A DNA stretch of 64,000 nt from the NCBI GenBank assembly GCA_016705685.1, contig JADJLB010000002.1, forward strand, positions 248,001 to 312,000. Reading direction: 5' to 3'. The position numbers were made by a program, and so were the translations under genes. The notes beneath the pieces are model-generated. The model ran no database searches and had not been told where the DNA came from. It saw only the letters and a program-made list of their open reading frames with translations. Source of the stretch: Propionivibrio sp. (GTDB lineage: Bacteria; Pseudomonadota; Gammaproteobacteria; Burkholderiales; Rhodocyclaceae). This document shows, one piece after another, positions 11,001 to 18,354 of the stretch (within the stretch, counting starts at the first letter, position 1; each line of letters opens with the position of its first letter).

Positions 11001-11251
11001 TGTCGGGCGAAGAACGCGCCGAGGTCAAGAAGGTCGCCCGCGAACTGCTGACGCGGCTCAAGGACTTGCTGGTGCTGAACTGGCGGCAAAAAGCGGCGGC
11101 GCGTTCGCAGTTGAAGTTGACCATCGAAGACACGCTCGACAGCGGCTTGCCGCGCGCCTATACGCCGGAGCTCTACAACCAGAAATGCTCGGCGGTGTTC
11201 GAGCATGTGTATGAGAGCTACCCGGAGCGGGATGCGGGAGTATACGCGTGA
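8027..11251 (+). CDS. hsdR: Type I restriction endonuclease subunit HsdR
   Basis: 1,074 residues, full length for HsdR. The N-terminal nuclease domain shows the PD-(D/E)xK pattern: Asp155 in RPDLVGFVNG and Glu169-Leu-Lys171 in VVIELKKPG. The SF2 translocase follows, with Walker A QTQGSGKS near residue 305, DEAH near 405, FTGTP near 435 and a helicase C-terminal motif around DYANVF; the C terminus is the helical HsdM-binding region. It cuts DNA after ATP-driven translocation when HsdM/HsdS detect unmodified sites. The reading frame is intact although hsdM and hsdS are broken; an HsdR without partners cannot restrict DNA by itself. Confidence 0.93.
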   Translation: MSTHAYSEDQLVEQPAIGLFATLGWQTVSALEETFGAGGTLGRETRGEAVLVERLRAALCKFNPALPPEAIQTAIDELTRDRSAMSLEAANREVYRLLKEGITVSVPNLGSDAREHGGQKAERLRVVDWEHSENNDFLLVSQFSVTGALYTCRPDLVGFVNGLPWVVIELKKPGVPARAAFDENLTHYKQQIPALFWSNALLIASNGTDSRVGSLTADWGRWVEWKRIEREDEVRRVSLEVMLRGTCDRTRLLDLVENFTLFSEHKAGLVKILAQNHQYLGVNNAIASMLEARALGHGRGGVFWQTQGSGKSFSMVFFAQKVLRKLAGNWTFVIVTDRVELDEQIAKTFKTTCAVSEAEGDECHAASGAHLRELLRGNHRYVFTLVHKFQTPELLCDRSDVIVLTDEAHRSQYDTLALNMRAALPRAMFLAFTGTPLIAGEERTREVFGDYVSIYDFQQSIEDGATVPLFYENRTPELQLVNPDLNEDIYRLIEDADLDDDQEAKLERVLGRQYHLITRDDRLETVAQDIVRHFLGRGMLANAVGKAMVVSIDKATALRMHDKVKAHWAAETARVQKELGELHYQPGGGMTPEQARRDLRMAELKQRLEVLTSTDMAVIVSPGQNEIQQMQTLGLDIEPHRKRMNLSSSSGQPGLDEKFKDTEDPLRLVFVCAMWLTGFDAPSCSTVYLDKPMRNHTLMQTIARANRVFPGKHSGVIVDYANVFTSLEKALAIYGAGKDGRSPVKDKQQLVEELGKAVLDATAFCAAHGVMLGEIEATDAGSMERLSRIQDGMNALISPDPLRRDFFAHERLVSTLYRAVKPDPSALEFASRVACLTTLAEAIRAKLNPNPPDVSQVMNAINGLLDDSITGHEIRQSGPPALDLSKINFEALAKRFKESRHRNTDLEVLKAAIRAQLEKMIRLNRTRADFAEKFEALIESYNAGSRNIEELFEELVKLSNSLNDEQERHVRENMSEEELVIFDILTRPAPELSGEERAEVKKVARELLTRLKDLLVLNWRQKAAARSQLKLTIEDTLDSGLPRAYTPELYNQKCSAVFEHVYESYPERDAGVYA

Positions 11252-11435
11252 GGCGAGATTTGTTTGGCTGAACTGGCCATGTTCGGCCTAAAGTAGTAGA
11301 CACGCCGACCACCGCGACCTCGACAGCCTATAACGGACGGCCATCTTTTTCCCGGCAGCTAACTGAGGGCGCATGGCCGTTTCAAGAACGGCAAATGGAG
11401 AACCTGAGCTCAGAGTGGGGAATGCATGCTCAAGT

Positions 11436-12074
11436 TCAGCGCGCTTTTTTCTCTTCTTTTATTTTATAGGGGCCGTCAGGAAACGCTTGAGGGCCGTAAA
11501 ACACCTGGTAATTCGCCTGTTGTGCGAGAGGCAAGTAATTTGGCGCGGCACGCGTGATGGCGGCGCTGATCATTGAGGCGATCAGACCGGCTAGTGGCGA
11601 GCCGGACGAGTTGTTCTGCGGGGCATATACCATGCGCTTATTTTCTTTCCAGATCTCGGTGCCGTCACGACTGACCATCCGGTAATCGAGTTCGACGGTG
11701 ACTTGTGTCGACAGTACGGCGTACTGGGCATCCCATCGGTTGATGGTGACGTAGAGAATCGCATCCGCATCGAATAGCTTGGCCAGAGTCTCGGGCGGTA
11801 ACTGGTGGATTCGATCACCCTCGTAATAGCCTTCCTGTTCAAGGACAAATTTTGTCGTGTTGACCGGAAAAACATAGTAGCCCTTTTCGGCCAGAGGAAT
11901 GGGCAAGGTGGTCAAGACGTAATTTGGAGCATCGACATCAAGCGATCTATTCACCGTCGGCACAACCAGAATCGAGCGCGGGGCGGTTGCGATGAAAGCG
12001 CTCATGTCTCTTTTGACCGGCTCCGTAACACAGCCGGCCAGCAAAGCAAGAAACAGGACCGATACAAGCTTCAT
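11436..12074 (-). CDS. DUF799 lipoprotein (GNA1162-like)
   Basis: 212 residues with a lipoprotein signal ending in LLAGC (Cys15). The body matches the DUF799 family, which includes the meningococcal surface lipoprotein GNA1162: RSILVVPTVNRSLDV at the start, FDADAILYVTINRWDA in the middle and a conserved DYRMVSRDGTEIW. It is the last gene of a minus-strand operon with a CsgG-type lipoprotein, and its start overlaps the DUF4810 stop by four bases. The fold of GNA1162 resembles proteins that bind outer-membrane assembly partners; the function is not established. Confidence 0.85.
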   Translation of the reverse strand: MKLVSVLFLALLAGCVTEPVKRDMSAFIATAPRSILVVPTVNRSLDVDAPNYVLTTLPIPLAEKGYYVFPVNTTKFVLEQEGYYEGDRIHQLPPETLAKLFDADAILYVTINRWDAQYAVLSTQVTVELDYRMVSRDGTEIWKENKRMVYAPQNNSSGSPLAGLIASMISAAITRAAPNYLPLAQQANYQVFYGPQAFPDGPYKIKEEKKAR

Positions 12075-12439
12075 GATTTGGTGTTGCCTTCGGCAAGGTC
12101 TTTGCGTCGTTCCAGATTCTTGATCATGGCATCCATCAGTCCCTTGCTTTCCGGCCAGGCATCACGTTCCTTTCCGTACATCGTGATGGCCTTGTCCTGC
12201 GAGCCGGCTTGGAGATAAAGCGTCCCTAATTCCGCATACAGGCCCGGAGGCGGCTTCATCCGGTTTTGCTCAAGCTGATTGATATGGTTTTCGAGGCTGA
12301 TGGTCAGTGCTTCTGTTTTGCTCGGATCTTTATAGCTGGCATACAGCTTGGAGTCATAGTCGCCCCATTCGTATTGTCGGGTGGTGGTCACGCAACCCGA
12401 CAGGGCGATTGCCAAGATCAGTAGGGCGGCGAGGCGCAT
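12071..12439 (-). CDS. DUF4810 lipoprotein
   Basis: 122 residues with a signal peptide and lipobox LSGC (near residue 15). The mature part starts with the family hallmark YEWGDYDSKLYASYKDP and carries TPR-like helices (GLYAELGTLYLQAGSQDKAI). DUF4810 genes are nearly always found between a CsgG-type gene and a DUF799 gene, as here. Probably an accessory protein of an envelope-localised lipoprotein complex (inference). Confidence 0.85.
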   Translation of the reverse strand: MRLAALLILAIALSGCVTTTRQYEWGDYDSKLYASYKDPSKTEALTISLENHINQLEQNRMKPPPGLYAELGTLYLQAGSQDKAITMYGKERDAWPESKGLMDAMIKNLERRKDLAEGNTKS

Positions 12440-12448
12440 GACAACTCC

Positions 12449-12781
12449 CTATTTGACGAGAAAGGTGCGACTGACGCCGTCGCCAAGATAGACCTTCTCA
12501 TCAAGCAAGATCGTGCCCCCGGAGTAAATCTGTATCCGGTGGTTGCCGGACAGCACGCGAAGCGCAGCCGTATCCGCGGTGTAGTCGGCCAGGGCGCCAA
12601 CATCCAGGCCATCGATAACGACGCGCGAGGCAAGCAGAGTCTCATTCGTTGCGGTGAATGAAATCTGTGGGCGCATATCCGAAACGCCCATTTTCTCGGT
12701 GGGCATCTGGACGCATCCGGTAAGCAGGAGCGTGCCGATCAGCGCGCACGATGCAACAACACGGTAAGCCGCCTTCTTCAT
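12449..12781 (-). CDS. Small putative lipoprotein of a CsgG-type operon
   Basis: 110 residues with a signal peptide ending in LLLTGC. The mature protein contains FTATNETLLASRVVIDGLDVG and a final beta-rich part (LRVLSGNHRIQIYSGG), like small beta-sandwich proteins that carry a PEGA-type or surface-exposed domain. I do not recognise a named family. Its start overlaps the CsgG-type gene stop by four bases and DUF4810 follows nine bases later, so it is an operon member. Confidence 0.7.
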   Translation of the reverse strand: MKKAAYRVVASCALIGTLLLTGCVQMPTEKMGVSDMRPQISFTATNETLLASRVVIDGLDVGALADYTADTAALRVLSGNHRIQIYSGGTILLDEKVYLGDGVSRTFLVK

Positions 12782-13782
12782 TCCTTGACCCCTTCAAATC
12801 GAACGATCAACTGTTCTGGTTTGTATCCGGCGATAGAGCCCGCAATCACTGAAGCGATCGAGCCTTCGTTCAGTTCGTTGTCGCCGAAGCTGGATTCGAC
12901 GCGGACTTGGGCGACCTGTCGTCCCGGCAAGGTGATTTCGGCTCCCGTTTGCGGGGATTTGAGTTTTTCACCCTGCGTCTGGACGGAGAAGACCATGCCG
13001 GGTCTGATCCCCTGGCTTTTCCCTCCGCCAATGAAGATTTGTCTGTTGTCTGCCTTCAGGATGAAGGTTTGCCAGGGGCGCGAACCCAGCTCGTTCGACA
13101 GGCGATTGACAACCTCTGACACGGCCTGACGGATGGCGGCATCGTTCAGTGTTCCGTCATAGGCGGCCTGCGATCCAAAGCCAAACGTCGAAGCCGTTTC
13201 TGTCGAGGCTTCACCCGCGCCCGACGTGGCAAAGAAGATTTGCCCGGTGCTGACATCCACTACGCGCACATCGACCTTGGCGAAGGCGATTTGCTTCTTG
13301 CTTGAAGAGGCAAACCCGGTTTGCCCCACGGTCTTCCGGCCGAACTCGGTCAGCGAGCCGATGACGAGGGCATCGACGCCGACGAGTTTGAGTCGGGTAT
13401 CGGTCAAGAAGCTTTCCGATTGCAGGCGAGTGATGTCGGGTCGCTCAAAAACCAGATAGGCGCCTGATTCAGTCAGTGCTTTGCTCATCAGGTCAGTGAC
13501 CTGTTTGCCTAACGGGTCACCATGATTGTCGCGCAGCAGCGAACGGCCATAATTCGTTTCGTTGGAGATCCGACCCAGCGCAATCTTTCTTTTCAGCGTG
13601 GGTGTCGCCGGCGCTTGAGTATTGATGGCTTGCTGTGCGGCTTTTTGGATGGCCGTGGGTTGTGGTGCCTCTTTCTGGCTGATCGGAGGTTGTTGCACGG
13701 CACACGCGGAAAGCAAAGATCCCAGACAACAGATGCACAACCGTAACACTCCAGACTGAACACGGGCGGGTTGATTCATCAT
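12778..13782 (-). CDS. CsgG/HfaB-family outer-membrane lipoprotein
   Basis: 334 residues; an N-terminal lipobox LLSAC (about Cys27) follows a hydrophobic signal. The CsgG domain begins near residue 65 (RKIALGRISNETNYG) and includes DALVIGSLTEFGRK and a region that alternates Gly/Ser/Thr like the CsgG transmembrane hairpins. CsgG forms the curli secretion pore and HfaB acts in holdfast attachment; no curli subunit (csgA/B) or csgEF is nearby. It heads the lipoprotein operon, suggesting a separate CsgG-type envelope complex. Two ATGs are adjacent (13782 and 13779); either may be used. Confidence 0.85.
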   Translation of the reverse strand: MMNQPARVQSGVLRLCICCLGSLLSACAVQQPPISQKEAPQPTAIQKAAQQAINTQAPATPTLKRKIALGRISNETNYGRSLLRDNHGDPLGKQVTDLMSKALTESGAYLVFERPDITRLQSESFLTDTRLKLVGVDALVIGSLTEFGRKTVGQTGFASSSKKQIAFAKVDVRVVDVSTGQIFFATSGAGEASTETASTFGFGSQAAYDGTLNDAAIRQAVSEVVNRLSNELGSRPWQTFILKADNRQIFIGGGKSQGIRPGMVFSVQTQGEKLKSPQTGAEITLPGRQVAQVRVESSFGDNELNEGSIASVIAGSIAGYKPEQLIVRFEGVKE

Positions 13783-13820
13783 GGGCTTTCCCTCGGGCGG
13801 TTGTGATAAAACAGCGACAT

Positions 13821-13826
13821 ATTATA
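13821..13826 (-). promoter_or_regulatory. Candidate -10 box of the CsgG-type operon
   Basis: Read on the minus strand this is TATAAT, about 39 bases upstream of the CsgG-type start codon. No good -35 box is visible at the usual distance, so the promoter may be weak or activator-dependent. It lies between the operon and the urtA terminator. Confidence 0.4.
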
Positions 13827-13893
13827 TTTGGCTTTTTATCGCAGCGCACGGGGAATCCGGAAAAGGCAAGGCGAAGTGCTGGCTACAAACAAA

Positions 13894-13913
13894 ACGGGGG
13901 CCGCAGCCCCCGT
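13894..13913 (-). terminator. Rho-independent terminator of urtA
   Basis: An 8-bp perfect G/C-rich stem (ACGGGGGC/GCCCCCGT, 4-base loop) lies 27 bases beyond the urtA stop. On the minus strand it is followed directly by TTTTGTTTG, the expected U-rich tail. Confidence 0.8.
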
Positions 13914-13939
13914 CGAAACTTAATAGCCTGTTGGCCGAA

Positions 13940-15211
13940 TTACATCCCTTCCGGCACATCCTTTTTCTTGTCGTTACCCGGAATGAATGGGCTCCAGGGC
14001 TGCGCGCGAACCGGTCCGGGCGTTTTCCAGACGACGTTGAACTGGCCATCCGCCTTCACTTCGCCGATAAATACCGACTTATGCAGGTGATGGTTTTTCT
14101 CGTCCATCTTCGACAGGATTCCGCTTGGCGCCTTGAAGGTCTGGCCGGCCATGGCGGCGATGACCTTGTCGGTATCGGTGCTCTTGGCTTTCTCGACCGC
14201 CTGCTTCCACATGTGGATACCGATATAAGTGGCTTCCATCGGGTCGTTGGTCACCACCTTGTCGGCGTTCGGCAACTTTTCCTTCTTCGCCCAGGCCTGG
14301 TACATCTTTACAAACTTGTCATTTTCGGCGTTCTTCAACGACATGAAGTAGTTCCACGAGGCCAGGTGGCCGACCAGCGGCTTGGTATCGACACCACGCA
14401 ATTCCTCTTCGCCCACCGAGAAAGCGACCACTGGCACATCGGTTGCCTTCAGCCCGGCATTGCCCAGTTCCTTGTAGAAAGGTACGTTGGAATCGCCGTT
14501 GATGGTTGAGACGACGGCGGTCTTCTTGCCTTCGGAGGCAAACTTCTTGATCTTGGCGATGATCGTCTGATAGTCGGAATGGCCGAACGGGGTGTACTCT
14601 TCCATGATGTCAGCATCGGCGACGCCCTTGCTGTGCAGGAAGGCGCGGAGGATCTTGTTGGTCGTGCGCGGATAGACATAGTCCGTACCAAGCAGAACGA
14701 AGCGCTTGGCTTCGCCGCCGTCCTTGCTCATCAGGTATTCGACGGCCGGGATCGCTTGCTGGTTAGGCGCTGCGCCGGTGTAGAAGACATTCTTTTCCAG
14801 CTCTTCGCCTTCGTATTGCACCGGGTAGAAGAGTAGGCCATTCAGTTCCTTGTAAACCGGCAGAACGGATTTGCGCGAAACGGAGGTCCAGCAGCCGAAG
14901 GTGACGGCGACCTTGTCCTTGGTCAGGAGCTGGCGGGCTTTTTCGGCGAACAACGGCCAGTTGGAGGCCGGGTCGACCACGACCGGTTCGAGCTTCTTGC
15001 CCATCACGCCGCCGGCTTTGTTGATTTCATCGATGGTCATCAGCACGGTTTCCTTGAGCGCGGTCTCGGAAATGGCCATGGTGCCAGACAGGGAATGCAG
15101 TACGCCGACCTTGATCGTGTCGGCGGCATGCGCGGTGAAGGAAAGCAGTCCGGCGGAAGCCAACGCTACGGACAGCGCGGTTGCCTTGATAAAATTTCGA
15201 CGATTGCTCAT
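13940..15211 (-). CDS. urtA: Urea-type ABC transporter substrate-binding protein
   Basis: 423 residues, full length for the periplasmic UrtA/FmdD family (type I periplasmic binding protein). The N terminus NRRNFIKA followed by a hydrophobic stretch and AHA cut site looks like a twin-arginine signal. Diagnostic UrtA stretches include VGVLHSLSGTMAISE, TFGCWTSVSRKSVLP and GTDYVYPRTTNKILRAF. It captures urea or short amides for an ABC importer. The permease/ATPase genes urtBCDE are not downstream: the gene ends at a strong terminator and is followed by an unrelated operon. They may lie elsewhere. The start is supported by GAGGAG upstream. Confidence 0.93.
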   Translation of the reverse strand: MSNRRNFIKATALSVALASAGLLSFTAHAADTIKVGVLHSLSGTMAISETALKETVLMTIDEINKAGGVMGKKLEPVVVDPASNWPLFAEKARQLLTKDKVAVTFGCWTSVSRKSVLPVYKELNGLLFYPVQYEGEELEKNVFYTGAAPNQQAIPAVEYLMSKDGGEAKRFVLLGTDYVYPRTTNKILRAFLHSKGVADADIMEEYTPFGHSDYQTIIAKIKKFASEGKKTAVVSTINGDSNVPFYKELGNAGLKATDVPVVAFSVGEEELRGVDTKPLVGHLASWNYFMSLKNAENDKFVKMYQAWAKKEKLPNADKVVTNDPMEATYIGIHMWKQAVEKAKSTDTDKVIAAMAGQTFKAPSGILSKMDEKNHHLHKSVFIGEVKADGQFNVVWKTPGPVRAQPWSPFIPGNDKKKDVPEGM

Positions 15212-15357
15212 AAAAGCTCCTCAGGGGATGGGATCGGTTTGTGCAGCGCAAGCTCAGATTAAGAGGTTGGCAGTCACGCCGGAATACGTCAGATTGCGTA
15301 GGGGGCAATCTTCCGGGTTCGTGCCGTCCCAATAGGGCCGCTGCCGCTGTAGGGCGG

Positions 15358-16554
15358 CTACGGATTTCCCGATCTGCGGCAAGCTGGCGGAAGCTGCGTC
15401 GGTTTCAAGCCTTCACCGTTCGTACAGCTCCAGACGATGTGGCCGTTGGCGCCAACCGAGGGGATGAAGACAAGTTCGCCGTGGGCCGTGCCGACGGTGA
15501 GCACCATCTTGTTCGGGTCCAGCGATAACGGCGAGCCGTCGGGCAATTTCGAACCCAGACCCATCTGGTCCAGCGACGGGGGCACCCGTTGATTCGTCTC
15601 GTAGTAGTTGACCAGGGCCTCGCGAACGTTCTGCGAGTTGACGTAGGCGACGTTGACCACGGCCCTGACCTTGTAGTCCTGGTAGGCCGGAATGGCTATC
15701 GCGGCCAGAACCCCGGCGATGTAGATCACGATGAGCAAACCGAAGCCGCCGCCCAGGCGGCCGGCATACGGAATGAACGCCGCCAGCAGATAGGCCAGAC
15801 CGTGGCGTCTGGGCATGGGCGCCCGCGTGTCCATCACACGGGCGGCGCGCTTGGTCAGCCAGGGATAGCCCGCGGTCAGCTCGTGGAACGACATCCAGAA
15901 ACCGGACGAATGGCTGGCCTGGCCAAGATACGCCGATACGTCGAGATTCTTCCAGCGTGCGGCGCCGGCCGACAACGCAGACAATGCGCGCGCGGCCCCC
16001 TCGGGCGAGCTGCTGCAGGCCAGACCGTGGCGGTCGCAGGTGCTTTCACGGGCTCTGGAATACGCGGCGCCAAGCAGCGGAAGCCAGAGCGCCGGCCAGC
16101 GCAGCAGATGCCCGCTCAGATGCTTCATGCGCAAGTGGCCCAGTTCGTGGCCGATGTAGAAGCGGACGCCGTCGGCATGTTGGTCCATGGCATCGACGAC
16201 ATCCGACATCAGCACAACGTATTGCGTACCGAGGAATTTGGTGGCGAACGCATTCAAGCCACCATTGCCATTCAGGACGTAGGCCTGCGGGCGCGCGGCG
16301 ATCTGCAGTCGTTCGCAACAGGCCTTGAATTGCGCGTGCAGGTCGGGAAACTGGGATTCCGACAGCTCGACGCCATTCCCCTTGATGTGGGCGATCAGGG
16401 TCGATTGGATGAACAGGTACAGCACGAAGCCGATGGCCAGCCCGATCAGTGCCATGCCGAACGTGCCGACGATCAGGCCCAGCCAGGCCAGTAATCCGAG
16501 TATCAGGGTGATATTGCCAAGCGTGCGTTCGCGCGGATAGATGAGTTCGCTCAT
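15358..16554 (-). CDS. M48-family zinc metallopeptidase fused to a PilA-like pilin domain
   Basis: 398 residues from the ATG at 16554 (MSELIYPRERTL, a usual start for membrane M48 peptidases); the frame extends upstream but without a better start. Two N-terminal membrane helices (residues 15-50) precede the zinc site HELGH (136-140) with the third ligand probably Glu170 in SRARESTCDRHG. Residues 271-298 then read like the pilin alpha-1 helix (GVLAAIAIPAYQDYKVRA), and the end has two cysteines (377 and 392, WSCTN and PPACR) placed as in the PilA disulfide loop. HtpX-like peptidases act in membrane protein quality control. A tethered pilin domain may be a sensor or substrate-recruiting part (inference). 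Confidence 0.82.
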   Translation of the reverse strand: MSELIYPRERTLGNITLILGLLAWLGLIVGTFGMALIGLAIGFVLYLFIQSTLIAHIKGNGVELSESQFPDLHAQFKACCERLQIAARPQAYVLNGNGGLNAFATKFLGTQYVVLMSDVVDAMDQHADGVRFYIGHELGHLRMKHLSGHLLRWPALWLPLLGAAYSRARESTCDRHGLACSSSPEGAARALSALSAGAARWKNLDVSAYLGQASHSSGFWMSFHELTAGYPWLTKRAARVMDTRAPMPRRHGLAYLLAAFIPYAGRLGGGFGLLIVIYIAGVLAAIAIPAYQDYKVRAVVNVAYVNSQNVREALVNYYETNQRVPPSLDQMGLGSKLPDGSPLSLDPNKMVLTVGTAHGELVFIPSVGANGHIVWSCTNGEGLKPTQLPPACRRSGNP

Positions 16555-16852
16555 GGTGTCGATTGCCTTTGCTTTTGTAAGGGACAAAAAAAGAGTTGAG
16601 CTTTGGTAATCTGGGTCTATCGAGCATCCCGGGAAGCCCGCCGGCATTATGACGTACGGAATTTGCCTTGCCAAGATGAGTTCTTCATCGACGACATTGA
16701 CGAGCCGGGCGGCCATCCGTGTCCGTGAAAGCGAATCGTCGGTGCTCAAGACCCGCAGTTCGGGCCCGATGGTCTATTCTACAGGTGAGCGTAACCGCGC
16801 TTTTGGTATTAAACTCCTACTCATCCTTTCATGTCCTGAGTTCAATCGCCCT

Positions 16853-18154
16853 ATGAATCCCTTATCAGCAAATCTCGTCTATCGGATCGTGCTGGCCCTG
16901 GTGCTGGCTTTCGTGACGTTCGTCCCGCTTCAGGTCACGGCTGCCGAGGCCAGTTCTGCGAATACAGATAGCGGCAAGCCTTTTGCCACGGTTTGGCGCC
17001 TGCGTGGCGATGTCTATGCGACGGGCAAGCTCGGGGTGCCGCGTAAATTGCGCGAAGGCGGTACGGTTTATGTCGGCGAAAAGGTGCATGCCACGCCCAA
17101 TAGCGAAGCGGTATTGAAAACCGGCGATGCCGGCATCGTTGCCGTTCGCCCGGGCGCCGAGTTCGTACCGGAGCGTTTTGCTGCCGAGGGAAAATCCTCG
17201 GACCACCAGATCCTGCGTCTGATCACCGGCTCGCTGCGCGTAATCAGCGGCTGGATCAGCCAGCTCAACCGCAGCGAACATCGGGTCGTCACGCCGTCGG
17301 CCACCATCGGCATTCGCGGGACCGACCACGAACCCTATGTGTTGCCGGCCGAGATGGCCGATGCCACCTGGCATCAGGGCACCTACGACAAAGTCAATCG
17401 GGGATCGACGCTGCTTGACGCCAACGGCGGCAACGTCGCCATCGACAGCGGCAAGGTGGGTTTTGCCCGCGATCCGCGTGCTGCCGGCGGACGAACCCGA
17501 GGGCTGATGACGCTGCTACTGCCGGTACTGCTCACGAAAGTGCCTGAGTTCTTCGTTCCCGGCAGTTTCGACCAGGAAATGGACCGTTACTCCGAAACCG
17601 TCGATGCCGTCAGCCAGAAGCAACTCGAAACCCACGTCGGCAAAGCGAGACCGCCAGCCGAGCAAAAAGCAAAGCCGGTTGAGGAAGCGGCGGCAGCTCC
17701 CGAAACACGGGTCAGCGAGCCGTCGAGGCCTGAATCGGGCTGTTCGCCTGCGGCTATCGGCCGGGCCTGGCTCAACCGCTTTGATCGCGCCCTCGAAGGT
17801 CGGGATATCAAGACCATTCTTGACCTGTTTGCGCCGGATATCGTCGCAAAAGCCAACGTGCGCAGTGGCGACGGCACGTCCACGCTCGAATTCGGCCGCG
17901 TCGAATTTGTTCAGAGCACGCTGAATGCTCTTGCCGGACTCAAGGACTATCAGCAACGCCGCGTTTCGATTGACGCCGCTCTGGCCGAAGGCGAATCCGC
18001 AAAACGCTGCAAACGGATTACCGTCAAATCGGTCGCCATCGAACAGGGGCTGATGAATGGACAGCCTTATCGTTTCGAAGCGCTCGAGGACTATCTGCTC
18101 GAACAGCGCAAAGGGGAATGGGTGGCGGTCAAGGCACAGACGACGCAGCGTTGA
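16853..18154 (+). CDS. FecR-domain exported protein with NTF2-like C terminus
   Basis: 433 residues from the ATG at 16853, which opens a signal peptide (VYRIVLALVLAFVTFVP, VTAAEA). Residues 45-165 form a FecR domain: GDVYATGKLGVPRKLREG, a PNSEAVLKTGDAG strand, and HRVVTPSATIGIRGTDHE, the usual close of the domain. A Pro/Ala/Glu-rich linker (270-305) leads to a C-terminal region (WLNRFDRALEGRDIKTILDL) that looks like an NTF2/SnoaL-type fold. Stand-alone exported FecR proteins are structural or surface proteins rather than sigma-factor regulators; the role here is unknown. It is divergent from the M48-pilin gene, with 298 bases between. Confidence 0.75.
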   Translation: MNPLSANLVYRIVLALVLAFVTFVPLQVTAAEASSANTDSGKPFATVWRLRGDVYATGKLGVPRKLREGGTVYVGEKVHATPNSEAVLKTGDAGIVAVRPGAEFVPERFAAEGKSSDHQILRLITGSLRVISGWISQLNRSEHRVVTPSATIGIRGTDHEPYVLPAEMADATWHQGTYDKVNRGSTLLDANGGNVAIDSGKVGFARDPRAAGGRTRGLMTLLLPVLLTKVPEFFVPGSFDQEMDRYSETVDAVSQKQLETHVGKARPPAEQKAKPVEEAAAAPETRVSEPSRPESGCSPAAIGRAWLNRFDRALEGRDIKTILDLFAPDIVAKANVRSGDGTSTLEFGRVEFVQSTLNALAGLKDYQQRRVSIDAALAEGESAKRCKRITVKSVAIEQGLMNGQPYRFEALEDYLLEQRKGEWVAVKAQTTQR

Positions 18155-18354
18155 GCTTCGGTTGCTTTTGATCCTGGATTGCTTGGGCTAACCGCGAAAG
18201 ACGGCGCCCGGTCGGCTGCATCGTTACGCATATCTGCATGTCATGTCTGACCTTGCCTGAACGCGGTTGTCTTGCGTTGCCTTGGCCCGGCGAACACGAT
18301 GCCGGTAAGGCCCGAATGATTACTTGAAGCGCTTTGCTCATGAATGGGGAAAAC

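Noticed and set aside
12778-13782. Curli secretion operon
   Set aside because: Only the CsgG-type protein is present; partners are DUF4810 and DUF799 lipoproteins, not curli subunits or chaperones.
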